Positions 1 through 7,869 of a stretch of 64,000 nucleotides of DNA are shown in pieces. Made by a program: the position numbers and the translations under genes. The stretch comes from Cellulomonas_A sp047229345 (GTDB taxonomy: Bacteria > Actinomycetota > Actinomycetes > Actinomycetales > Cellulomonadaceae). Each line of letters begins with the position of its first letter. Within the stretch, counting starts at the first letter, position 1. The notes under the pieces were generated by a model that saw only the letters and a program-made list of their open reading frames with translations, was not told where the DNA came from and ran no database searches. The stretch is taken from contig NZ_JBFTER010000005.1 in the NCBI RefSeq assembly GCF_047229345.1, forward strand, positions 22,376-86,375, given 5' to 3'.

Positions 1-2
1 GG

Positions 3-398
3 CCCGAGGGCGACTACGTCACGACGCACCTCATCGTCCGCACGGAGTTCCTCGAGCAGTACCCCGGCACCGTCAAGAAGCTCCTCGAGGCGCAGGTCAC
101 CACCAACGAGTGGATCGCGGCGAACGCCGAGGAGGCGGCGACGGTCGCCAACACCGCGATCGGCGAGCTCACGGGCAAGCAGCTCGGGGAGGACGTCCTC
201 GCGCGTGCCTGGCCGAACCTGCGCATCACGAACGACCCGGTCGCGTCCTCGCTCCAGCTCTCGGCGGACCACGCCGCGTCGGTGGGCGTCTCCGACGAGG
301 TCGAGCTCGACGGCATCTACGACCTGTCCCTCCTCAACGCCGTCCTCACCGAGCGCGGCGAGACTGCCGTCTCGGCCGCCGGGCTCGGAACGGAGTAG
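3..398 (+). CDS. ABC transporter substrate-binding protein, NitT/TauT type, C-terminal part
   Basis: The reading frame is open from base 3 and ends with TAG two bases before the next ATG, so only the last 131 residues are present. The fragment matches the C-terminal lobe of periplasmic-binding proteins of the SsuA/TauA/NrtA superfamily: helix-rich, with EFLEQYPGTVKKLLEAQ and a tail mentioning conversion of the ligand-free lobe. It should be a lipoprotein that delivers nitrate, sulfonate, taurine or a similar small anion to the permease encoded downstream. The ATPase and permease genes follow immediately in one operon. The substrate cannot be told from this fragment; the binding pocket lies mostly upstream of the window. 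Confidence 0.8.
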   Translation, partial: PEGDYVTTHLIVRTEFLEQYPGTVKKLLEAQVTTNEWIAANAEEAATVANTAIGELTGKQLGEDVLARAWPNLRITNDPVASSLQLSADHAASVGVSDEVELDGIYDLSLLNAVLTERGETAVSAAGLGTE

Positions 399-400
399 CG

Positions 401-1219
401 ATGACGAGCGTCTCGACCGCCGCGGCGGCCACCACCGCCTCCGCCGTGCCCACGGCGGGCACGGCGGCGCACACCGCGTCCGCCGCCGTCCGTCTGCTCG
501 GCGTCACCAAGCACTTCGGCGACGCCAGCCGCCCACCCGTGCTCGACCGGATCGACCTCACCGTCGCCCCCGGCGAGTTCGTCTGCCTGCTCGGGGCCTC
601 CGGGTGCGGCAAGTCGACGCTGCTGTCGCTCGTCGCCGGGCTCGATGCCCCGAGCGACGGCACGGTCGAGGTCCCCGACGGCCGGCCCGCGCTGATGTTC
701 CAGGAGCCGGCGCTCTACCCCTGGCTCACCGCGGGCCAGAACATCGAGCTCGCGCTGCGGCTGCGCGGCGTCGGGCGCCAGGCCCGGCGGGCCGAGGCGG
801 ACCGGCTGCTCGCGCTCGTGCACCTCGAGGGCTCGCACGCCAAGCGCGTGCACGAGCTCTCGGGCGGCATGCGCCAGCGGGTCGCGCTCGCCCGGGCCCT
901 CGCGCAGGAGGGCCGCGTCCTGCTCATGGACGAGCCGTTCGCGGCGCTCGACGCGATCACGCGCGACGTGATGCACGACGAGCTCACCCGGATCTGGCGC
1001 GAGACCGGGCTGTCGGTCGTCTTCGTGACCCACAACGTGCGCGAGGCGGTCCGGCTGGGGCAGCGCGTCGTGCTGCTCTCGTCGCGGCCCGGCCGCATCG
1101 TCCGCGAGTGGACCGTCGACCTGCCGCACCCGCGCCGGATCGAGGACTCCGGTGTCGCCGAGCTCTCGGTCGAGATCACCGACCACCTGCGACAGGAGAT
1201 CTCCCGCCATGGCCGCTGA
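401..1219 (+). CDS. ABC transporter ATP-binding protein, SsuB/TauB/NrtD-like
   Basis: ATPase of 272 residues that energises the importer. A Walker A motif GASGCGKSTL (about residue 66), Q-loop FQEPALYPW, signature LSGGMRQRVALARAL, Walker B VLLMDEPFAALD and switch His in VTHNVREA are all intact. The FQEPALYPWLT Q-loop and the LLSSRPGRI segment are typical of the nitrate/sulfonate/taurine ATPases. The first 28 residues are an Ala/Thr-rich low-complexity leader, so a later start is conceivable, but the ATG sits two bases after the binding-protein stop. The end overlaps the permease gene by 11 bases, showing translational coupling. Confidence 0.93.
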   Translation: MTSVSTAAAATTASAVPTAGTAAHTASAAVRLLGVTKHFGDASRPPVLDRIDLTVAPGEFVCLLGASGCGKSTLLSLVAGLDAPSDGTVEVPDGRPALMFQEPALYPWLTAGQNIELALRLRGVGRQARRAEADRLLALVHLEGSHAKRVHELSGGMRQRVALARALAQEGRVLLMDEPFAALDAITRDVMHDELTRIWRETGLSVVFVTHNVREAVRLGQRVVLLSSRPGRIVREWTVDLPHPRRIEDSGVAELSVEITDHLRQEISRHGR

Positions 1220-2111
1220 CACGACGCGCACCGCGTCCCCCGGCCGCGTCGATGCCCGTGCCCTCGAGGCGGGCCTCGACGCGCTCGAGACCGCCGTCGT
1301 CGCCCCGCGGCGCAGCCGCTGGAGCACCGCCTGGTCGGCGTTCTGGCCGACCACGCTCGCGCTCGGGGTCTTCGTCGCCCTGTGGCAGCTCGTCTACCTC
1401 GCCGGGGTCAAGCCGGCGTACGCCCTCCCGGGCCCGGCGGACGTCGCCACGACGTTCGTCGGCATCCTCCAGGACGGCACCGCCCTCAAGGCCAGTGCGC
1501 TGAGCCTGCAGCGCGGTGGCGTCGGGTTCGTCGTGTCCGTCGTCATCGGGGTGGTCCTCGGGGTCGCGATGGCGACGATCCCGCTGCTGCGCCGGGCGAT
1601 CGGCCCCATGATCACGGGCCTGCAGTCGCTCCCGTCGATCGCGTGGGTGCCGGCGGCGGTCATCTGGTTCGGGCTGAGCAACACCACGATCTTCGCGGTC
1701 GTGCTGCTCGGCGCCGTGCCGTCGATCGTCAACGGCCTGCTCACAGGGGTGGACCAGGTGCCGCCGCTGTTCCTGCGGGTCGGGCGCGTCCTCGGCGCCC
1801 GCGGCTGGGACCGGATCCGGTTCGTGCTGCTGCCCGCGGCGCTCCCCGGCTTCCTCGGGGGGCTCAAGCAGGGCTGGGCGTTCGCCTGGCGCTCGCTCAT
1901 GGCGGCCGAGCTCATCACGAACGCCCCGCGCCTGGGCACCGGGCTCGGCCAGGTCCTCGACCTCGGGCGCACGCTGAGCGACATGTCGCTCGTGATCGCG
2001 GCGATCTTCCTCATCTTCGCCGTTGGCATCGCCATCGAGCTCCTGGTGTTCTCCCCGCTCGAGCGGCGCGTGCTGCACGCGCGAGGTTTGACCGGCCTGG
2101 CAGGCCAGTGA
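1209..2111 (+). CDS. ABC transporter permease, SsuC/TauC/NrtB-like
   Basis: Inner-membrane subunit of 300 residues with about six membrane segments and the binding-protein-dependent permease coupling loop around RVGRVLGARGWDRIRFVLLPAALPGFLGGLKQGWAFAWR (EAA-type loop near residues 195-230). The ATG at 1209 is preceded by AGGAG at 1194-1198 and lies inside the ATPase gene; an upstream in-frame start at 1152 would give an implausible Arg/Ser-rich leader. The N-terminal 35 residues are hydrophilic. The stop TGA overlaps the GTG of the siroheme synthase gene, so all four genes form one transcription unit. Confidence 0.92.
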   Translation: MAADTTRTASPGRVDARALEAGLDALETAVVAPRRSRWSTAWSAFWPTTLALGVFVALWQLVYLAGVKPAYALPGPADVATTFVGILQDGTALKASALSLQRGGVGFVVSVVIGVVLGVAMATIPLLRRAIGPMITGLQSLPSIAWVPAAVIWFGLSNTTIFAVVLLGAVPSIVNGLLTGVDQVPPLFLRVGRVLGARGWDRIRFVLLPAALPGFLGGLKQGWAFAWRSLMAAELITNAPRLGTGLGQVLDLGRTLSDMSLVIAAIFLIFAVGIAIELLVFSPLERRVLHARGLTGLAGQ

Positions 2112-3502
2112 CAGGGTCCGCTCCTGTGCGGCTCCCCCTCCTGCTCGACGTCCGTGACCGGCTCGTCCTCGTCGTCGGGGGCGGGCCGGTCGCCGCTCGT
2201 CGTGCCGCCGGGCTCGTCGAGGCGGGCGCGCGCGTGCGGGTCGTCGCACCCGAGGTCGTCGACGAGCTCGCGGCGCTCGCCGCCCGGGGAGCCGTGACGC
2301 ACGAGGCCCGCCGCTACGCCCCGGGGGACCTCGACGGCGCCTGGCTCGCCTACACCGCGACCGGGCACCCCGAGACGGACGCCCGCGTGGCGTCCGACGC
2401 CGAGGACGCCCGCGTCTGGTGCTCGAAGGGCGGCGACCCCGCGGCGTCCCGCGCGTGGACCCCGTCGGTGGCCCGCGCCGGTGACGTGACCGTCGCGGTC
2501 GGCGCGGGCGGGGACCCCCGGCGCGCGGCCGCGATCAAGGACGCCGTCGCGCTGCTGCTCGACACCGGCGCGCTGCCCGTGCGCCGCCGGCGGCCGGGAC
2601 CGGGTGCGGTCGCGCTCGTCGGCGGCGGGCCCGGTGCGCGCGACCTCATCACGACGCGGGGACGCCGGCTGCTCGCGGAGGCCGACGTCGTCGTCGTCGA
2701 CCGGCTCGCACCGCGCGAGCTGCTCGACGAGCTCGACCCCGACGTCGAGGTCATCGAGGCCGGCAAGACGGCCCACCGGCACACGCTGACCCAGGACCAG
2801 ATCAACGCCGTCCTCGTCGAGCGGGCGCTCGCGGGCCGGCGGGTCGTCCGGCTCAAGGGCGGCGACCCGTTCGTGCTCGGGCGGGGCAGCGAGGAGGTCC
2901 TCGCGTGCGTCGCCGCCGGCGTCCCCGTCGAGGTCGTGCCCGGCGTCACGAGCGCCATCGCGGTCCCGGGCGCCGCGGGGATCCCGGTCACGCACCGGGG
3001 GCTCTCGCGCCAGGTGACGATCGTCTCGGCGCACGAGGCGCAGCCGGACTGGGGCTCGCTCGCTGCGCTCGAGGGCACGCTCGTGCTGCTCATGGGCGTC
3101 GGCCAGCTGCGCGACCAGGCCGCGCGCCTCGTCGAGCACGGCAAGGACGCGTCGACCCCCGTCGCGATCGTCGAGCGCGGGACCACGCCGGAGCAGCGCA
3201 CCACCCGGGGCACGCTCGCCGGCATCGCGGACGCCGCCGACGCCGCCGGGGTCCGCTCCCCCGCGGTCATCGTCATCGGCGAGGTCGCCGGCCTCGTGCT
3301 CGACGCCGCGCCGGCGGCAGCGCCGGGCACGACAGGAGCCGGCCGTGGCACCGGCGGCGGCGCCGGGCCGGACGTGCCGGGCGCCGTCGAGCCGTCGAAG
3401 GTCGAGCCGTCGGGTGCGGAGCCGTCACGGAGCGACCAGTCGCAGGGCGAGCCGTCGCAGGGCGAGCCGGCGGGCGCCGACCCGGGCACCCCCGCAGACT
3501 GA
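2108..3502 (+). CDS. cysG: siroheme synthase (precorrin-2 dehydrogenase/ferrochelatase plus uroporphyrinogen-III C-methyltransferase)
   Basis: Multifunctional cytoplasmic enzyme of 464 residues converting uroporphyrinogen III to siroheme, the prosthetic group of nitrite and sulfite reductases. Residues 1-150 hold the NAD-binding CysG-N domain (VVGGGPVAARRAAGL). Residues 167-410 hold the SAM-dependent methyltransferase domain, with ALVGGGPGARDL, VVRLKGGDPFVLGRGSEE and PGVTSAIAVPGAAGIPVTHR. The GTG start forms a GTGA overlap with the permease stop. The last 55 residues are an added acidic tail of EPS/GEPS repeats that the catalytic domains do not need. Co-transcription with the importer suggests supply of the reductase cofactor for the imported nitrogen or sulfur compound. 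Confidence 0.93.
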   Translation: MTGSAPVRLPLLLDVRDRLVLVVGGGPVAARRAAGLVEAGARVRVVAPEVVDELAALAARGAVTHEARRYAPGDLDGAWLAYTATGHPETDARVASDAEDARVWCSKGGDPAASRAWTPSVARAGDVTVAVGAGGDPRRAAAIKDAVALLLDTGALPVRRRRPGPGAVALVGGGPGARDLITTRGRRLLAEADVVVVDRLAPRELLDELDPDVEVIEAGKTAHRHTLTQDQINAVLVERALAGRRVVRLKGGDPFVLGRGSEEVLACVAAGVPVEVVPGVTSAIAVPGAAGIPVTHRGLSRQVTIVSAHEAQPDWGSLAALEGTLVLLMGVGQLRDQAARLVEHGKDASTPVAIVERGTTPEQRTTRGTLAGIADAADAAGVRSPAVIVIGEVAGLVLDAAPAAAPGTTGAGRGTGGGAGPDVPGAVEPSKVEPSGAEPSRSDQSQGEPSQGEPAGADPGTPAD

Positions 3503-3506
3503 CCCC

Positions 3507-4304
3507 GTGCCCGCACCCACGTTCGACGTCCTGCTGCCGCTCGCCCGCGCGGGCGACCGCTTCCCGCCCGACCCGGACGAGCGCGCCCTGCTCGACCTGT
3601 ACGCCCACCCCGACCCGGCACCGGGGCGGAGCAGCTGCGTCCGGGCGGCGATGGTGTCGACGCTCGACGGCTCGGCGACGGGACCGGACGGCCGCTCGGG
3701 CACGATCAACAACGCCGCGGACCACCGCGCGTTCGTCGTCCAGCGCGCGGTCGCGGACGTGCTGCTCGTCGGAGCCGGCACCGCGCGCGCCGAGGGGTAC
3801 CGCGAGCTCCCGCTGCCCGAGCCGCTGCGTGCGGCCCGGGTGCACCGCGGGCAGTCCCCGGACGTCACGCTCGCGCTGGTGTCGCGGTCGGGGTCGATCC
3901 CCGAGGACCTCCTGCACGCACCGTCCGCGCCGCTCGTCGTGACGTCGGCGGCGAGCCCCCGGCTCGCGGCGCTGCGCGCCTCGGTCAGCGCCGACCGGCT
4001 CGTCGTCGCCGGCGACGAGGACGTGGACCTCGCCCGTGCGCTCGAGGCGCTCGCGGAGCGCGGGCTCGTGCGGGTGCTGGCCGAGGGCGGCCCGCACCTG
4101 CTGGCCGACCTCGTCGCGGGCGGCCTCGTCGACGAGCTGTGCCTCACGACGAGCCCGGTGCTCGTCGGCGGCCCGGGTCCGCGCGTCCTCGACTCGGGCA
4201 CGTGGTTGCCGGCCGCCGTCGCGACGACCCCGGTGCACCTGCTGCACGCGGACGGCGTCCTCGTCGGCCGCTGGACGCTGCGTCACCACGCGGGGCAGAA
4301 CTGA
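3507..4304 (+). CDS. RibD C-terminal domain (pyrimidine reductase / DHFR-like) protein
   Basis: A 265-residue protein of the RibD_C family, which reduces a ribosylamino-pyrimidinone with NADPH in riboflavin synthesis or acts on related substrates. Family hallmarks are RAAMVSTLDGSATGPDGRSGTINN near residue 45, the nucleotide-binding strand DVLLVGAGTARAEGY, and the C-terminal VLAEGGPHLLADLVAGGLVDEL. There is no deaminase domain, so this is a stand-alone reductase, common in actinobacteria where it is not always the riboflavin enzyme. The GTG start lies four bases after cysG, so it probably belongs to the same transcript. The exact substrate is unknown. Confidence 0.85.
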   Translation: MPAPTFDVLLPLARAGDRFPPDPDERALLDLYAHPDPAPGRSSCVRAAMVSTLDGSATGPDGRSGTINNAADHRAFVVQRAVADVLLVGAGTARAEGYRELPLPEPLRAARVHRGQSPDVTLALVSRSGSIPEDLLHAPSAPLVVTSAASPRLAALRASVSADRLVVAGDEDVDLARALEALAERGLVRVLAEGGPHLLADLVAGGLVDELCLTTSPVLVGGPGPRVLDSGTWLPAAVATTPVHLLHADGVLVGRWTLRHHAGQN

Positions 4305-4360
4305 CGCAGCCGGACCACGTCGGCACGCGGTGACGGACCGCGCACCGCGGGGCCGCGCAC

Positions 4361-4366
4361 TAGGCT
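4361..4366 (+). promoter_or_regulatory. -10 box of a probable leaderless promoter
   Basis: TAGGCT with seven bases before the GTG at 4374. No Shine-Dalgarno sequence is present, so transcription probably starts at or next to the start codon. Confidence 0.6.
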
Positions 4367-4373
4367 CCCCCAC

Positions 4374-4859
4374 GTGACTGACACGATCCTGGTCCTGACC
4401 GAGGACACGCTCGCCTCCGCCGACGTCGCGCACATCGTGTCGCTGCACGAGGGCGAGACGCTCGCGTACCGCGTCCTCGTGCCCGCCGACACCGAGCGCA
4501 ACCTGCTCGTCTCCCTCATCGACCAGCTCAGCCTCGGCGAGCTGCGTGAGGCCCTCGACACGGTCCGCGGACGCGATCCCGAGCCGCGCGCCGCCCGCGC
4601 GACGGCCGCCGACCAGCTCGCGGAGAGCCTCGCCGCGTTCGCGGAGGCGGGTCGTGACGCCGCCGGCGAGGTCGTGTCGGACGACCCGCTGCCCGCGCTG
4701 CGCGCCGCGATCGCGCAGGGCCCGGTGCGCGAGGTCGTCGTCGTGACGTACCCGCACGCCGTCGAGGACACCTTCCACCGCGACTGGGCGTCGCGTGCGC
4801 GCGAGGAGCTCGACGTCCCCGTCCTGCACCTGTACGCGGGGACCAGCGAGCTCGGCTGA
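4374..4859 (+). CDS. conserved hypothetical protein, USP-like alpha/beta fold
   Basis: A soluble 161-residue protein I do not recognise with certainty. It has alternating strands and helices: TILVLTEDTL at the start, LAYRVLVPAD near residue 28, REVVVVTYPHAVEDTFHRDW near 125 and PVLHLYAG at the end. This resembles a universal-stress-protein half-domain or an actinobacterial family built on it, but the ATP-binding G-2x-G-9x-G(S/T) motif is not evident. A TAGGCT box seven bases ahead of the GTG gives it its own leaderless promoter, separate from the upstream operon. A bidirectional hairpin follows. Confidence 0.7.
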   Translation: MTDTILVLTEDTLASADVAHIVSLHEGETLAYRVLVPADTERNLLVSLIDQLSLGELREALDTVRGRDPEPRAARATAADQLAESLAAFAEAGRDAAGEVVSDDPLPALRAAIAQGPVREVVVVTYPHAVEDTFHRDWASRAREELDVPVLHLYAGTSELG

Positions 4860-4903
4860 CCGCTCTCGGCGCCAGGCCCGGCTCCACCCCGCCCCCGCAC
4901 ACC

Positions 4904-4940
4904 ACGACGCCGGGCCCCCGAGGAGGGGACCCGGCGTCGT
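4904..4940. terminator. bidirectional hairpin terminator
   Basis: A 15-bp stem with one bulged A (arms ACGACGCCGGGCCCC and GGGGACCCGGCGTCGT) lies between two convergent genes, ending at 4859 (+) and 4983 (-). There is no U-tract, as is usual in GC-rich actinobacteria. Confidence 0.65.
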
Positions 4941-4982
4941 CGCGTCGTGCGTGCGTGCCCGGGCGGTCAGGCCCGGTGCCGC

Positions 4983-6269
4983 TCAGAAACCGGTGCCCGT
5001 GAGCTCCGGGTAGTGGGTCCGGAACTTGCGCACCTGGTTGACCAGCGCGAGCGTCACGTACGCGACGCGCTTGGGCCCGGCGTCCTGGGCGTACCGCAGC
5101 GGGTGCGCGACGGCGCCCGCCTTGATCAGGCCCTTGACCTTGGCCGCGAGGGCCGGGTCCGCGACGTACTTCAGCAGCAGCCGGTGCGGGACGATCGCGT
5201 AGAGGATCTCCTTCTCGACGACGACCGGCTCGACGGCACGGCCCTCGACGCGGTCCTCGACGAGGAAGCGCATCGGGTTCGCCCCGGCGGCCGTCACGTA
5301 GTAGTTGTTCCGGCCGATGCGCGGGTTGACCTCGAAGAAGCGGTACGACCCGTCACGCGGGTCCACCTTGACGTCGAAGTTGGCGAAGCCGACGTACCCG
5401 GTCTCGGTGAGGAAGCGCCGGGCCTGCTCGAGCATCGGGTCGATGCGCGTCGTGATCATCGCCGCAGGGTTCCCGAGGCCGGACGGCGTGTGCTCCTCGA
5501 GGAGCACGTGCGCCGAGCACAGCAGCGTGATCTGCCCGCGGCTGTCGACGTACGCGGTGATCGAGCGCATCTGCGTGTCGTCGCCCGGGATGAGCTCCTG
5601 GACCACGAACCGGCCGCGGAACCCGGCGCCGGCGAGCGAGACCCAGAGCTGGTCGAGCTCGGCGGGCTCGCTGATCTCGAAGACCTTCTTCTTGCCCTCG
5701 AACTCGACGTCCTGGTAGTCCGCGCTGCTCGCCGCCTTCGCGATGAGCGGGTACGTGATGCCGGCCGGGACCGGCACGGGCTGCCACCCGGGCTCGCCGG
5801 CGTGGGCGAAGTCCTGCACGACGGTGCGGGGCACCGAGATGCCGATCCGCTCGCAGATCTCCGCGAACGTCGCCTTGTCGGAGATCTGGTCGAGCAGCTC
5901 GGCGCTCAGGAACGGGACCACGTAGTACGGCTCGAGCTCGTCGCGGTGCTGCACGACGACGCGGACCAGCCAGTCCGAGTTCGCCATGAGCACGAGCCGC
6001 CGGCCCGAGAGGCCGCGCGCGACCTCGACGAGCTTGTCCACGAGCTGGCGCGGGTCGTGCCCGTCGGCGACGAGCACGTTGTCGACGATGCGCGAGTCGG
6101 CGACGGGGCCGAGGGCCGCACCGCTCACGACGATCGAGCGGACGCCGTAGGCCTCGTGGAACGAGCGCGCGAGGGCGTAGACGCCGATGTCGGCGCCGAG
6201 GATCACGGGCTGGAGCGGGCCGGTCGACGCCGTGAGGGCGTCGACCGGCTCGCGTGCGGTGTCGCTCAC
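4983..6269 (-). CDS. ATP-grasp carboxylate-amine ligase, D-aspartate ligase (Asl)-like
   Basis: A 428-residue cytoplasmic ATP-grasp enzyme. As recalled, its overall pattern follows enterococcal D-aspartate ligase: N-terminal VILGADIGVYALARSFHEAY, the ATP-binding segment YPLIAKAASSADYQDVEFEG, VVQELIPGDDTQMRS, and the Mg-binding GYVGFANFDVKVDPRDGSYRFFEVNPRIGR. Such ligases activate a D-amino acid beta-carboxyl group and attach it to the peptidoglycan stem diamine, giving A4-type cross-bridges. Cellulomonas walls are reported to have Orn-D-Glu or Orn-D-Asp bridges, which fits. The GTG start makes a GTGA overlap with the gnd stop, so the two are co-translated. Substrate identity is inference. Confidence 0.72.
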   Translation of the reverse strand: MSDTAREPVDALTASTGPLQPVILGADIGVYALARSFHEAYGVRSIVVSGAALGPVADSRIVDNVLVADGHDPRQLVDKLVEVARGLSGRRLVLMANSDWLVRVVVQHRDELEPYYVVPFLSAELLDQISDKATFAEICERIGISVPRTVVQDFAHAGEPGWQPVPVPAGITYPLIAKAASSADYQDVEFEGKKKVFEISEPAELDQLWVSLAGAGFRGRFVVQELIPGDDTQMRSITAYVDSRGQITLLCSAHVLLEEHTPSGLGNPAAMITTRIDPMLEQARRFLTETGYVGFANFDVKVDPRDGSYRFFEVNPRIGRNNYYVTAAGANPMRFLVEDRVEGRAVEPVVVEKEILYAIVPHRLLLKYVADPALAAKVKGLIKAGAVAHPLRYAQDAGPKRVAYVTLALVNQVRKFRTHYPELTGTGF

Positions 6270-7708
6270 GCGTTGCTCTCGGTGCGGTCGAGGGTCCACT
6301 CGGTGTGGAAGGTGCCCTCGCGGTCGGTGCGGCGGTAGGTGTGGGCGCCGAAGAAGTCGCGCTGGGCCTGGATCAGGTTCGCGGGCAGGCGCTCGGCGCG
6401 GACCCCGTCGTAGTAGGCCAGGGAGGAGGAGAACGCGGGGGTCGGGACGCCGGCGAACGCGGCGGCGGCCACGATCCGGCGCCAGGCGCCCACGCCGTTG
6501 CCGACGGCCCCGACGAAGTAGGGGTCGGCCAGCAGCAGGGGCAGGTTCGCGTCGCGCTGGTAGGCCTCGGTGATCCGGTTGAGGAACCGGGCCCGGATGA
6601 TGCACCCGCCCCGCCAGATCCGGGCCATCGCACCCCGGTCGATGCCCCACCCGAACTCCGCCGACGCGGCGGCGATCTGGTCGAAGCCCTGGGAGTACGC
6701 GACGACCTTCGAGGCATACAGGGCCAGGCGCACGTCCTCGACGAACGCGTCCCGGTCGGCGACCTCGAACGGGCTCGTGCCCGCCACCAGCGTGCCGGCC
6801 GCGGCGGTGCGCTGCGGGACCGACCCGGACAGGGCCCGGGCGAACGTCGCCTCCGCGATCCCGGTGATCGGCACCCCCAGGTCGAGCGCGTTCTGCACGG
6901 TCCAGCGCCCGGTGCCCTTCTGCTCGGCCTGGTCGAGCACGATGTCGACGAACGCCTGACCGGTCGCCGCGTCGACGTGCGAGAGCACGTCGGCGGTGAT
7001 CTCGATCAGGAAGGACTCCAGGTCCCCCTCGTTCCAGGTCCGGAAGATCTCCCCGATCTCCGCCGCGCTCGCGCCCAGGCCCTGCTTGAGCAGGTCGTAG
7101 GCCTCCGCGATGAGCTGCATGTCGGCGTACTCGATGCCGTTGTGCACCATCTTCACGAAGTGCCCCGCACCCTCCGGCCCCACATACGTGCAGCACGGCA
7201 CCCCGTCGACCTTCGCGGCGATGTCCTCCAGGATCGGCCCGAGCACCGCATAGGACTCCCGCGACCCACCCGGCATGATCGACGGGCCCAGCAGCGCCCC
7301 CTCCTCACCGCCCGAGACCCCGGAGCCGACGAAGTGCAGGCCGTGGGCCTTCAGCTCACCCTCCCGGCGCACCGTGTCCGGGAAGTGCGCGTTCCCCGCA
7401 TCGATCACGATGTCGCCCGCCTCCAGCAGCGGGACCAGCTCGGCGATGACCGCGTCGGTCGCCGGGCCGGCCTTGACCATGATCACGACCTTGCGCGGGC
7501 GCTCCAGGGACGCCACGAAATCGGCCATCGACTCCGAGGCCACGAACGTCCCCTCGTCCCCGTGGTCCGCGACCAGCGACTCGGTCTTCGCGTAGGACCG
7601 GTTGTGCACCGCGACCGTGTACCCGTGCCGCGCGAAGTTCCGCGCCAGGTTCCGACCCATCACAGCCAGACCCGTCACACCGATCTGAGCAGTTCCTTCT
7701 ACGGACAT
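6266..7708 (-). CDS. gnd: 6-phosphogluconate dehydrogenase, decarboxylating
   Basis: Full-length (480 residues) oxidative pentose-phosphate enzyme converting 6-phosphogluconate to ribulose 5-phosphate with NADP. The N-terminal Rossmann motif GVTGLAVMGRNLARN, the NADP-selecting NRS in VAVHNRSYAKTE, the substrate loop GSGVSGGEEGALLGPSIMPGG, catalytic Lys in HFVKMVHNGIEY and the C-terminal LIQAQRDFFGAHTYRRTDREG are all present. GAAGGAG stands about ten bases before the ATG. It heads a two-gene minus-strand operon with the Asl-like ligase. Confidence 0.97.
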   Translation of the reverse strand: MSVEGTAQIGVTGLAVMGRNLARNFARHGYTVAVHNRSYAKTESLVADHGDEGTFVASESMADFVASLERPRKVVIMVKAGPATDAVIAELVPLLEAGDIVIDAGNAHFPDTVRREGELKAHGLHFVGSGVSGGEEGALLGPSIMPGGSRESYAVLGPILEDIAAKVDGVPCCTYVGPEGAGHFVKMVHNGIEYADMQLIAEAYDLLKQGLGASAAEIGEIFRTWNEGDLESFLIEITADVLSHVDAATGQAFVDIVLDQAEQKGTGRWTVQNALDLGVPITGIAEATFARALSGSVPQRTAAAGTLVAGTSPFEVADRDAFVEDVRLALYASKVVAYSQGFDQIAAASAEFGWGIDRGAMARIWRGGCIIRARFLNRITEAYQRDANLPLLLADPYFVGAVGNGVGAWRRIVAAAAFAGVPTPAFSSSLAYYDGVRAERLPANLIQAQRDFFGAHTYRRTDREGTFHTEWTLDRTESNA

Positions 7709-7856
7709 ACGCGCGGTACTCCTTCGTCGGGGACGCCCGGGCCGGGAGCTGCACTCCGAACGGGCGGGCCGGTTTGTGCTGATGCGCCGGTCAGCCTAGT
7801 GGCGCAACGACACGCGCGACGCGGCGTGCCGAACGGCAAGACCGCACCCCCGCACG

Positions 7857-7862
7857 TAGTCT
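7857..7862 (+). promoter_or_regulatory. -10 box of a probable leaderless promoter
   Basis: TAGTCT with a seven-base gap to the GTG at 7870. It drives the DUF3000 gene, divergent from gnd. Confidence 0.6.
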
Positions 7863-7869
7863 CGCTCGC

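Noticed and set aside
3395..3480. Repeats in the cysG tail as a possible CRISPR or VNTR array
   Set aside because: They are in-frame, imperfect 9-15 base units without unique spacers, and encode a low-complexity tail.
4947..6338. Long plus-strand open frame opposite the ligase gene
   Set aside because: Its translation is Arg/Asp/Val-rich antisense of a clearly conserved ATP-grasp protein; this is a GC-bias shadow.
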